Shown one piece after another: positions 10,275 to 21,000 of a stretch of 64,000 bases of DNA. Below the pieces are notes generated by a model. That model was not told where the DNA came from. It did not search any database and worked only from the letters and a program-made list of their open reading frames with translations. Source of the stretch: Ceratobasidium sp. AG-K (Eukaryota; Basidiomycota; Agaricomycetes; Cantharellales; Ceratobasidiaceae); NCBI GenBank assembly GCA_037039685.1, contig JAWNGF010000009.1:1116001-1180000 (forward strand), in the 5' to 3' direction. A program made the translations under genes and the position numbers. The first letter of the stretch is position 1; every line of letters starts with the position of its first letter.

Positions 10275-13200
10275 GTGTGTGGAGAGACCAAGAAACCGGC
10301 AACGGAAACAATGTACTTTAGAGCGACAAATGAATCCACCATTGTTTACGCGAACGTTGCCGGAATCACAGAACCTATAGCAACCCTCATCGATTCTGGA
10401 GCATCAAAGAACTTCCTGGACATTTCGTGGGCTCGATCCAACAACATTCCACTCATAGAACTCTCCACTCCTAGAAGAGTAATTGGAATCCAGGGGAAAG
10501 AACTCTCTCACCAAATACGTTTCAAAGCAAAGATGGAACTAGAAGTAGAGGGAAGAACTTTCAAACAAGTCTTCTTCGCAATGCCTACTGGAGAAACTAA
10601 ACTTATTCTCGGACTGGAATGGTTAGAAGAATCAAACCCTGTCATTGATTGGAAAACAAAGCACATATCATGGCGAACAGAAGCCATTCAAGCAAGGACG
10701 GCCTCAATAGATGACCTGCCCGAAGAATTCAAGGAATTTGCCGACGTCTTCAGCAAAGAAAAATTCAAGAGAATCCCTGATCATCGCCCATACGACTGCG
10801 CCATCGACTTCAAGGAAGGAGCTGAACTCCCGAAACCAGCCAGACCTATCCCACTCTCTCCGGCAGAGTCAATTGCACTGAGAGAATACTTGGATGAAGA
10901 AATCGCAGCAGGGAAAATCCGACCAAGCAAATCACCCATTGCATCACCTTGCTTCTTTGTCAAAAAGGCGATCGACCCCAAAAATCCAGGGGCAGTTCGC
11001 CAACTACGACTTGTTCAAGATCTCAGAGGAGTAAACGCCATTACGAAGGACGACAGATTCCCAATGCCCCTGATGGAAGACCTCTTGGATGAAATCAAGG
11101 ACGCAAAAATTTTCTCCAAAATCGATTTGCGAATGGGTTTCAACAATATCAGAATCAGGGAATGAGACGAATGGAAAACAGCTTTCAGAACAAAAGAAGG
11201 ACTATTCGAATACGTCGTCATGCCGTTTGGACTAAAAAACGCGCCCGCCATATTCCAAAGATATATGAATCACATCTTCCATGATCTCATCGACGTATGT
11301 GTCATAGTATACATCGACGACATCCTGGTCTTCTCTAAAGACAGAAGTCAACATACTGTGGATGTCAGGAAGGTGCTAAAAATCTTGCTGGAAGAAAATC
11401 TATTCGCAAAGCTTCCAAAATGCGAATTCTTTGTCACCAAATTGACATATACTGGACTTGGAATCAGCGATTCAGGCATCTCAATGGAGGAAGAAAAAGT
11501 CAAGGCAATAAAGGAATGGAAGGAACCAAGAACGGTCAAACAAGTTCAGGCGTTCCTAGGATTCGCAAATTTCTACAGAAGATTCGTTCCGAATTTCAGC
11601 CGTTTAGCAAAGCCCCTGACAACCTTAACAAGAAAGGAGAACAAGTGGGAATGGGGAAACGATCAACAGGAAGCTTTTGAGGCTCTAAAAACAGAAATCA
11701 GCAAAGAGCCTACTCTACGCCATCCAAACCCTGACAAACCTTTTTTTTTTGGAAACGGATGCAAGTGGAGTAGCAATGGGAGCAATCTTGTCGCAAAGAC
11801 AAGACGATGGCTACTTACACCCTATTGCTTTTCTTTCAAAATCTTTCAACGAGGCTCAACTCAACTACGACGTCCACGATAAAGAACTTATGGCTATCAT
11901 AGAATCTTTAACACATTGGAGGCTATACCTCGAAGGAACAAAAGACCCTATCACTATCTACACCAATCATAGGAACCTACAATTCTGGAAGGAAGCAAGA
12001 ACGTTCAACCGTCGACACGCAAGATGGCACCAATTGCTTGCTTCCTATAACTTTGACATCATTTATCGCCCTGGAATCCTGTCATCAAAACCGGACCTGT
12101 TGTCAAGACGGTCAGACCATGAAGATATCCCGACGCCTGAACAAGTTATGATATCTGTTGAAAGGTTCAAGGGATTTATGGGACAGGTTGACACAAACAT
12201 CATAGAAACTATCAAGGAGGCTCAGGAAACAGATGAAGGATTGACACAAATCAAAGAAATCTGCATGTCAAAGGAAACGTTACCAAAAACCCTACAACAC
12301 AGCGCAAAAGATTATGATTTCAAGGAGGGACTATTATGGTTCAAAGGAAGGATCTACGTACCAGAGGATAAGGAATCCAGACTGGCCATCATGCGAGTGC
12401 ATCACGACTCAAAAATCGCAGGACATCAAGGACAAGCTAGAACACTGGAGCTAATATCAAGAAGGTACTTCTGGCCAGGGATGAAGCAAAGCATAAACAG
12501 ATACGTGGAGTCCTGCGAGACCTGCCAGCGGACAAAGGGATCGAAGTCAATAATCCCGACCAAGCCTCTGGAGATTCCAAAAGGACCGTGGGAAGACATA
12601 GCATTCGACTTCGTGGTGAAGTTACCAAAATCCAGAGGATCAGATAGCATCTTAGTAGTGGTGGACCGATTCTCAAGAATGGCGCATTTCATACCTTGCA
12701 AAGAATCTCACACGGCAAGCGACCTTGCAAATCTTTTCATCACAAATGTTTGGAAACTGCACGGTTTCCCAAAGAGCACGATCTCAGACCGAGGGACTAC
12801 TTTCAATTCCAAACTTATGAAAGCCATTTACGAGAAAATTGGAACTAGCCCAGGTTTCAGTACTGCCTACCACCCCCAAACAGATGGAATAACGGAGAGA
12901 ATCAATCAATGGATGGAAGGCTGGCTACGATCGTTCGTCAACTACCGACAGGATGATTGGGCGGACTTATTACCGATTGCGGAGTTCAGCTATAATCTAC
13001 AGAAGCATCGCGTAACAGGTAATTCCCCTTTCAAAATTGTCTATGGAAGGGAACCACTGTGGAATGTCTCAGCGGAAGAATCAGCGGTCCCGGAAGCAAA
13101 CAACATCACAGGAAGATGGCGTAAAATCCACGACGAAGCAATCGCATCCATGGAAACCCAAAGACTCCCAGAAGAAGAGCCAAAGAGCAAGTACCAAGAA

Positions 13201-14190
13201 GGAGATCTAGTATGGCTACTCGGAAAGAACATTCAAACAAAAAGACCATCAAAGAAACTGGACAACAAGAAGCACGGGCCATTTGTCGTGAAGCGACAGA
13301 TAGGATCACACGCTTATGAGCTTGATCTGCCAGCAACAATGAGGGTCCACCCTGTTTTCCACGTTGAGTTGCTCAGCCCTTACAAGGGAGACACCGAGTT
13401 CAGCCGCAACCAACCCCGACCACCGCCGGTCATAACGGAGGAAGGAGAAGAAGAATATGAAGTAGAGAAGATCTTGGACTGGAAGGAGACAAAGGACGGC
13501 CTTTTTTACAGGGTCAGATGGAAGGGTTATGGAAGTGAAGAAGACACAGAACAAGCGGCGGAAGATTTTGGTCACCTTTCAAAGATCATCAAGGACCTTC
13601 TACGCCGACACCCCGAGGCTCCCACGCCATCTAACTACGCTCCAGGAAGGATAAAAGGCAGAGGCGGCGAAACCAGTAGTGCCACCTGCAAAACTTGCGA
13701 CTATTCCAAGAAACACTCCCAACTCTTCGCCTTAAACCTTTTTTGCGCTCTACAATGCCCGCCGTTACCCGCTCCACCATCTCCAACAATCTCACCCGCG
13801 TCCTCGAAGGACCTGCCTTTGCCACGGCAAGGATCCTTGACTCCGGAGCTGCCCTCTACGTCTTCAAGAGGTCACAACAAAGCTCGGGCAGAATGCACTT
13901 CAGGGCCTCGGACGACATCCTCCACTCAGACCTGGGGGAATTCCAGTGGGTCGGGAAAAAGTGGCCAACACGCATGCAGCTCCTACGGAAGGACATATTT
14001 GTCTGCCGGGGGTGTGCCGCATTCCAAGTCTCGGAGGTCGTTCTCCTCTCCACCCACATGCTCGGGGTGGTTGAATGGGGACAAGAAGGAGCGTACTCAA
14101 GCAAGTGGGTGCCAGGTTACGACGGAAGACAGCCAACGCTCCGACCTAGATGGAACGACGCCTGGGACGCCAACTACAAGAAGGACCTGA
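10275..14190 (+). pseudogene. pol: Pol polyprotein of Gypsy copy 1, disrupted
   Basis: Domains in order: retropepsin with intact DSGA (Asp codon 10392-10394), reverse transcriptase (VYIDD motif near 11310), RNase H, HHCC and DDE integrase, and a chromodomain (about 13450-13610). Two lesions relative to copy 2: TGA at 11163-11165 inside the reverse transcriptase, replacing a glycine codon by two base changes, and one extra base in the T10 run at 11741-11750 just before RNase H. The frame downstream is open to 14190, but its last 145 codons overlap ORF3 and look like a shadow. Chromodomains of this type direct integration to modified chromatin. Confidence 0.92.
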
Positions 14191-14519
14191 GCGACTGGAG
14201 GATGGAGAGGGGCTGATACCAGAAGGAGAAGATCGACTGGGAACCCTACTGGTGGAAGAAGGAGGAAGCTGACGTGTCGGCATGGAAGGAGGCAGAGCCC
14301 GATGTGCGACAATGGGACAAGGAGTTCGTGGAGGCTCAAGAAAGGGTTTTGGACTGGTCCAAGGCTGACTGGACAAGGGAGGAGACATGGGAAGAGTGGG
14401 AGAAGTTCTCGGACGAACCGGGGAACACCGCGTTCAATCCCATCGACCTGACCTTAGAGGAAGATGAAGGACTTGAGGAGTTTATGCTGAGGAAAGGGAA
14501 GGGCTGCGCGGTGCAGTAA
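13755..14519 (+). pseudogene. ORF3 of Gypsy copy 1, stop-interrupted
   Basis: Same 765-base length as ORF3 of copy 2, read -1 relative to pol, starting at ATG 13755. TGA at 14214-14216 replaces the arginine codon of copy 2; if the ancestral codon was CGA this is a CpG transition. Before the stop the two copies differ at about 4 of 154 residues. The overlapping pol frame differs at about 27 of 146, so ORF3 is the constrained frame. The C-terminus contains PIDLTLEEDEG, which resembles a SUMO-interacting motif. No family is recognised. Confidence 0.75.
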
Positions 14520-14546
14520 GTCCATTCAGGTCCCCCAAATGGACTC

Positions 14547-14560
14547 AAAGGGGGGAGTAA
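14547..14560 (+). other. Polypurine tract, copy 1
   Basis: AAAGGGGGGAG followed by TAA, directly before the 3' LTR; the expected primer for plus-strand cDNA. Confidence 0.7.
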
Positions 14561-15016
14561 TGTCGTGAGCCAGCTCACTCCATTGGACTCGACTATTGTC
14601 TCACCCGCCTGTTCCTCTCTTTTGTGTTGTGTTCCGTTTCCGTCTGCCGCGTTGCCACCTTCTTGTGGTTATTCTGTTACATTGTGTAACGCGGCTGTGC
14701 TTTGTACGAGTCATGTCTGTTCATACAGCATGACTCACATGGACACTCCTGACTGGTTGACTGCTATGACTCATGTGGCTACGCTTTGTATGACTCGGCT
14801 GCTTCTGGAATATATATAGAGGACCAACAAGCCTGGTAACCCCAGCTTGTTTTGTCTCGTCAAAACATCCCCTCTGAGTGACACTTAGAACCACCCCTAC
14901 CCTCAAGAGCCTACAGACACTTAAGTGTGTTGCGGTTCAAAAGGTCACTTAGGTCTTAGTGCCGTCCACTCCCCATCGCGGCTTGTCCCATAGCCACCAA
15001 GAAGAAGCTTACGACA
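14561..15016 (+). repeat. 3' LTR of Gypsy copy 1
   Basis: 456 bp. It differs from the 5' LTR at three positions, each a CpG that has become TpG or CpA (two in the first half, one near the end). Confidence 0.95.
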
Positions 15017-15021
15017 ATAGG

Positions 15022-15182
15022 CATGTTTTACAAGCATTTTAGAATGTTTTGTCTAACGAAAATTCCCAAATTTTGCCTCGAGTGGTGAGAAATTTGCCTT
15101 TTACTGGTGATTCTGCCCTTCAAACTTTATTTCCACCAGCTTCTGAAGGTTAGGTGGTGGCCGATCGCTGTCACCATCTTTA
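15022..15182 (-). repeat. Right arm of the foldback element, part 2
   Basis: Inverted copy of the outer 161 bases of the left arm, displaced by the Gypsy insertion. It begins just after the second ATAGG (15017-15021). Confidence 0.85.
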
Positions 15183-16749
15183 TAATCGGTCACATCAGTC
15201 ATTAATTGTGTCACTCATCCCAAATTCATTGCAACGCATTATGTCGAACTTGTGAAACCAGTAAGGACCCCCAAATGATTAAGCCTAAGTACAATTGGGA
15301 TGTAAGCTTGTTCAAATGCTCTCTTAAGGTTGGGAACAAATCTAAGTTGTTGGTAATCATCTCATGGCCCGCTTGAGACCATCATCAGTTATCTCCCAAG
15401 CTGACACGAGAAATTTACATGACTATCTGCATGCCTGAATAACTTCGAATTGTAGCGACGATCACCACTATATAGTGTTGCCAACTTGGCTAGGTATTAA
15501 TGCGCCAACATAGGGTTTGACCATTGATGGAGATATCCATAAGAGATTACATAGCTGTGAACCTATGTCTTATACAGGAATCTAATTTGTATACATGGAC
15601 TCCAAATAAAACCAGGAAATGCCCGGGCAGGGGAGAACAACTGGCAGGCCGCGCCACTTGAAGTAGTCCGCACACCGGGTGTTCAACGCATACATGATGT
15701 TGAACCGACTTAGTCATTTGCGAGACTGCAGATAGCCCCTGGAGGTAATGAGTTCATAATACATTGAACTCAGGGTACTGTGGAGTCCCTATATGGGCTT
15801 GCCTCTGGTCCAGTAGCCCATATATCAAACGCAACCGGAAGCGACTCTACCACTGGTTGAGTGACTGCAAAACGCCATGAAACCCAATGCTTTGCACTAG
15901 AGTATAAGACCCCCGAGTCGATGGATTCGCAAATTTCCCCCTCTTCCATACCTGCGGGAATCCCACCACCCCGGTACCCTTGACAGCCTTGACCTGTGTC
16001 GGAGCCATGCGCTCACGTGACTATTTTGTATGTGTGGTAAGCTCATGTCTGTGTGCCCTCTGTGTTGCCCGTTGAAGTTGATGAAATAAGAGGATTTGAA
16101 CGTGGGTAAGTACTCATTTTATCACCTTTGGCAGGGTTTTACCAACGGGTAGGTTCAATTGTTGTGACCGCCTTTACTCTACGAGGCTCCTGAGCTTTCT
16201 CTGGTCTTCTGGGAAACATTCAGTTGGGGAGTCCGTGGAGCTGGTGGTGAGTCTGACAAAATCTTTACAGGTAGGAAGAAGCAGGGACGTAGCTAGAGTA
16301 ATAGCACATTAGTTAGCATAGATCCTGTACTGCCCATTAGCTATTTCAATCCAATTCGATTTCTCTATTTTACGTGCGATTCGTCGAATTTGCCGATTGA
16401 ATATAAATGTATAGAAAAATTGACATTATCCTTTACACAGAGTTAACCCTTGTTCAACGGCGACTATCATAAGTACGAGTTTACTATAGATTCACTATTG
16501 AGTGATACAGTTAATAACTGTGTAATCTACTCTTTAGTCTGTAATGATAACTAGAATCATAATGATTCCCAAAGATTGAGATGCAATTTTGGAGTCGCCA
16601 AGTCCAGCGTAACCGGCTACTATTGACGGTTAGCTGATTACCTGCCACCAGATTATTCCGCTCCGCTTTGCCCCTCTGTACAAGTAGAACAACTGCGATT
16701 TGAGGTAAGAGATTGGGTATGCAGGAGCAGTCGTATCTTGCCCACATAT
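15183..16749. other. Stretch without recognised gene between the two Gypsy copies
   Basis: About 1.57 kb of unique, ORF-poor sequence. It directly continues the DNA left of the foldback element and ends at the CATAT target site of Gypsy copy 2. Nothing in it resembles a coding exon or an RNA gene I can recognise. Confidence 0.5.
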
Positions 16750-17204
16750 TGTCGTAAGCTTCTTCTTGGTGGCTGTAAGGCAAGCCGCGATGGGGAGTGG
16801 ACGGCACTAAGACCTAAGTGACCTCTTGAACCGCAACACACTTAAGTGTCTGTAGGCTCTTGAGGGTAGGGGTGGCTCTAAGTGTCACTCAAAGGGGATG
16901 TTTTGACGAGACAAAACAAGCTGGGGTTACCAGGCTTGTTGGTCCTCTATATATATCTGAGAAGTGGCCGAGTCATACAAGGCGCAGCCACATGAGTCAA
17001 ACAGTCTACCAGTCAGGAGTGTCCATGTGAGTCATGCTGTATGAACAGACATGACTCGTACAAAGCACAGCCGCATTACACAATGTAACAGAATAACCAC
17101 AAGAAGGTGGCAACGCGGCAAATGGAGACGAGAACGTAACGTAAAGAAGGAGACAGGAGGGCGAGACAACGGGCGAGTCCGATGGAGTGAGCTAGCTCAC
17201 GACA
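16750..17204 (-). repeat. 3' LTR of Gypsy copy 2
   Basis: 455 bp; no difference from 23522-23976 was found by eye. The polypurine tract (AAGGGGGAG on the minus strand) abuts it at about 17205-17216. Confidence 0.95.
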
Positions 17205-17245
17205 TTACTCCCCCTTAAGAGTCCGTTTGGGGGACCTGAACGGAC

Positions 17246-18010
17246 CTACTGCACTGCACAGTCCCTTTCCTTCTTCAGCATAAAGTCTTCCAGCCCCTCC
17301 TCCTCCTCCAAGGTCAGGTCGATGGGATTAAAAATGGTATTTCCCGGTTTGTCCGAGAACTTCTCCCATTCCTCCCAAGTTTCTTCCTTCGTCCAGTCCG
17401 CCTTGGACCAGTCCAAAACCCTCTCCTGGACCTCCACAAACTCCTCATCCCACTGTCGCACATTGGGCTCTACCTCCTTCCATGCCGACACGTCCGTCTC
17501 CTCCTTCCTCCACCAGTAAGGTTCCCATTCAATCTTTTCCTTCTGGTACCTCCCCCTTTCCATCCTCCAATCGCTTAGGTCCTTCTCGTAGTTGGCGTCC
17601 CAGGCGTCGTTCCATCTAGGTCGGAGCGTTGGCTGCCTTCCGTCGTAGCCTGGTACCCACTCGCTCGAGTACGCTCCTTCTTGTCCCCATTCGACCACTC
17701 CGAGCATGTGGGTGGAGAGGAGGACAACCTCCGAGACCTGGAATGCGGCGCACCCTCGGCAGACGAATATGTCCTTTCGCAGGAGCTGCATGCGTGTTGG
17801 CCATTTTTTCCCGACCCACTGGAATTCCCCCAAGTCTGAGTGGAGGACGTCGTCCGAGGCCCTGAAGTGCATCCTTCCAGAGCTTTGTTGCGACCTCTTG
17901 AAGACGTAGAGGGCAGCTCCGGAGTCGAGAATCCTTGCCGTGGCAAAGGCAGGTCCTTCAAGGACACGGGTGAGGTTGTTGGTGATGGTGGAACGGGTGA
18001 CGGCAGGCAT
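17246..18010 (-). CDS. ORF3 of Gypsy copy 2, uncharacterised accessory protein
   Basis: 254 residues from the conserved ATG at 18010, beginning MPAVTRST. It overlaps the pol frame by 436 bases in the -1 frame and then runs alone to the polypurine tract. The protein has a central Cys-containing region (FVCRGCAAFQ), a Trp-rich acidic second half and the terminal SIM-like PIDLTLEEEEG. No signal peptide or clear membrane segment is seen, so it is unlike an envelope protein. ILDSGA near residue 30 recalls a protease motif but lacks the rest of that fold. Conservation between the copies supports a real, selected product. It may be translated from a spliced or internal transcript. Confidence 0.75.
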   Translation of the reverse strand: MPAVTRSTITNNLTRVLEGPAFATARILDSGAALYVFKRSQQSSGRMHFRASDDVLHSDLGEFQWVGKKWPTRMQLLRKDIFVCRGCAAFQVSEVVLLSTHMLGVVEWGQEGAYSSEWVPGYDGRQPTLRPRWNDAWDANYEKDLSDWRMERGRYQKEKIEWEPYWWRKEETDVSAWKEVEPNVRQWDEEFVEVQERVLDWSKADWTKEETWEEWEKFSDKPGNTIFNPIDLTLEEEEGLEDFMLKKERDCAVQ

Positions 18011-21000
18011 TGTAGAGGGCAAAAAAGATTTAAAGCGTAGAGTTGAGGGTGTTTCTTGGAATAGTAGCAAGTTTTGCAAGTGACACTACTGGTTTCGCCG
18101 CCTCTGCCTTTTATCCTCCCTGGAGCGTAGTTAGATGGCGTGGGAGCCTCGGGGTGTTGGCGTAGAAGGTCCTTGATGATCTTTGAAAGGTGGCCAAAAT
18201 CTTCCGCCCTTTGTTCTGTGTCTTCTTCGCTTCCATAACCCTTCCATCTGACCCTGTAAAAAAGACCGTCCTTTGTCTCTTTCCAGTCCAAAATCCTATC
18301 TACTTCGTATTCTTCCTCTCCTTCTTCTGTTATGATCGGCGGTGGTCGGGGTTGGTTACGGCTGAATTCAGTGTCTCCTTTGTAAGGGCTCAGCAGATCA
18401 ATGTGGAAAACAGGGTGCACCCTCATTGTTGCCGGCAAATCAAGCTCATAAGCGTGTGACCCTATCTGTCGCTTCACAACAAATGGCCCGTGCTTTTTGT
18501 TATCCAGCTTCTTTGATGGTCTCTTTGTCTGAATGTTCTTTCCCAGCAGCCAAACTAGATCTCCTTCTTGGTACTCGTCCTTCGGATCTTCTTTTGGGAG
18601 CCTTTGGGTTTCCAATGATGCAATTGCTTCGTCCCGGATTTTACGCCATTTTCCTGTGATGTTGTTTGCTTCTGGAACCGCTGATTCTTCTGTTGAGATG
18701 TTCCACAGTGGTTCCCTTCCATAGACAATCTCGAAGGGGGAACTACCCGTTACGCGGTGCTTCTGTAGATTATAGCTAAATTCCGCAATTGGTAACAAGT
18801 CCGCCCAATCATCCTGCCGGTAGTTGACAAACGATCGTAGCCAGCCTTCCATCCATTGATTGATTCTCTCCGTTATTCCATCTGTTTGGGGGTGGTAGGC
18901 AGTACTGAAACCTGGGCTAGTTCCAATTTTCTCATAGATGGCTTTCATAAGTTTGGAATTGAAAGTAGTCCCTTGGTCTGAGATTGTGCTCTTTGGAAAA
19001 CCGTGCAGTTTCCAAACATTTGTGATGAAAAGATTTGCAAGGTCGCTTGCCGTGTGAGATTCTTTGCAGGGTATGAAGTGCGCCATTCTTGAGAATCGGT
19101 CCACCACTACTAAGATGCTATCTGATCCCCTGGATTTTGGTAACTTCACTACAAAGTCAAATGCTATGTCTTCCCACGGTCCTTTTGGAATTTCCAGAGG
19201 CTTGATTGGGACTATTGATTTCGATCCCTTTGTCCGTTGGCAGGTCTCGCATGATTCCACATATCTGTTTATGCTTTGCTTCATTCCTGGCCAGAAGTAT
19301 CTTCTTGATATTAGTTCCAGTGTTCTAGCCTGTCCTTGATGTCCTGCAACCTTTGAGTCGTGATGAATTCGCATGATGGCCAGTCTGGATTCCTTATCTT
19401 CTGGCACGTAGATCCTTCCCTTGAACCATAATAGTCCCTCCTTGAAATCATAATCTTTCGCGCTGTGTTGTAGGGTTTTTGGTAAAGTTTCCCTCGATTT
19501 GCAGATTTCTTTGATTCGTGCTAGTCCTTCATCTGTTTCCTGAGCCTCCTTGATAGTCTCTATGATGTTTGTGTCTACTTGTCCCATAAATCCTTTGAAC
19601 CTCTCGACAGAAATCATTACTTGTTCAGGCGTGGGGGTATCTTCATGGTCTGGTCGCCTAGACAATAGGTCCGGTTTAGATGACAGGATTCCAGGGCAAT
19701 ATATGATATCAAAGTTATAGGAAGCAAGCAACTGGTGCCATCTTGCGTGTCGACGGTTGAAAGTTCTTGCTTCCTTCCAGAACTGTAGATTCCTATGGTC
19801 GGTGTAGATGGTGATAGGGTCCTTTGTTCCCTCTAGGTAAAGTCTCCAATGAGTTAAAGATTCTATGATTGCCATAAGTTCCTTATCGTGGACGTCGTAG
19901 TTGAGCTGAGCCTCGTTGAAAGATTTTGAAAGAAAAGCAATAGGGTGTAGGTAGCCATCATCCTGCCTTTGCGACAGGATTGCTCCCATTGCTACTCCAC
20001 TTGCGTCTGTTTCCAAGAAGAAGGGTTTATCAGGGTTTGGATGGCGTAGAGTCGGTTCCTTGCTGATTTCCGTTTTTAAGGCTTCAAATGCTTCCTTCTG
20101 ATCGTTTCCCCATTCCCATTTGTTCTCCTTTCTTGTTAAGGCTGTCAGGGGCTTTGCTAATCGGCTGAAATTCGGTACAAATCTTCGGTAGAAATTTGCG
20201 AACCCTAGGAAGGCTTGGACTTGCTTGACTGTTTTTGGTTCCTTCCACTCCCTTATTGCCTTGACCTTTTCTTCCTCCATTGAGATGCCCGAATCGCTGA
20301 TTCCAAGTCCGGTATACGTTAATTTGGTGACAAAGAATTCGCATTTTGGAAGCTTTGCGAAAAGATTTTCCTCCAGTAAGATTTTTAGTACTTTTCTGAC
20401 ATCCACGGTATGTTGGCTTCTGTCCTTGGAGAATACCAGGATGTCGTCAATGTATACAATGACACATACGTCAATAAGATCATGGAAAATGTGATTCATA
20501 TATCTTTGGAAGATGGCGGGCGCGTTCTTTAGTCCAAAAGGCATGACGACGTATTCAAAGAGTCCTTCTTTTGTTCTGAAAGCTGTCTTCCATTCGTCGC
20601 CTTCCCTGATTCTTATATTGTTGAAACCCATGCGTAGATCAATCTTGGAGAAAATTTTCGCGTCCTTGATTTTATCCAGCAGGTCTTCCATTAGGGGCAT
20701 TGGGAATCTATCGTCCTTTGTAATGGCATTTACTCCTCTGAGGTCTTGAACAAGTTGTAGCTGGCGAATTGCTCCTGGATTTTTTGGATCGATGGGTTTT
20801 TTTACAAAGAAACAAGGTGATGCAATGGGTGATTTGCTTGGTCGGATCTTTCCCGCTGCGATTTCCTCATCCAGGTATTCTCTTAGTGCAATTGATTCAG
20901 CTGGAGAGAGTGGGATTGGTCTGGCCGGCTTTGGAAGTTCAGCTCCTTCCTTGAAATCTATGGCGCAGTCGTAAGGTCGATGATCTGGGATCCTTTTGAA

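Larger units (their letters stand above)
7794..15016 (+). mobile_element. Ty3/Gypsy chromovirus, copy 1 (broken pol and ORF3)
   Basis: A full-length LTR retrotransposon bounded by 456-bp LTRs and the 5-bp target duplication ATAGG (7789-7793 and 15017-15021). The order is LTR, self-priming PBS, gag, pol (protease, RT, RNase H, integrase, chromodomain), ORF3, polypurine tract, LTR. The LTRs differ at three of 456 positions, all CpG transitions. Pol carries an in-frame stop and a T-run frameshift, and ORF3 carries a stop, so this copy is not autonomous. Gag is open over its full length. Confidence 0.95.
6655..15182. mobile_element. Foldback element (586-bp inverted arms, 128-bp loop) split by a Gypsy insertion
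   Basis: The left arm 6655-7240 is the inverted copy of 7369-7793 joined to 15022-15182. Both sum to exactly 586 bases once the Gypsy copy and one TSD (7794-15021) are removed. The original element is therefore about 1.3 kb: arm, 128-bp loop (7241-7368), arm. The ends read taaagatggtga and its complement; a TA at each edge could be a 2-bp target duplication or part of the arm. No transposase is encoded. It was in place before the Gypsy element, because the Gypsy interrupts the right arm cleanly. Confidence 0.85.

Noticed and set aside
13755..14190. C-terminal Ser/Thr-rich extension of pol
   Set aside because: It varies freely between the copies while ORF3 in the other frame is conserved, so it is a shadow of ORF3.
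17880..17960. ILDSGA in ORF3 as a second aspartic protease
   Set aside because: Only the short D-S-G match is present; hydrophobic flaps and the second conserved segment of retropepsins are missing.
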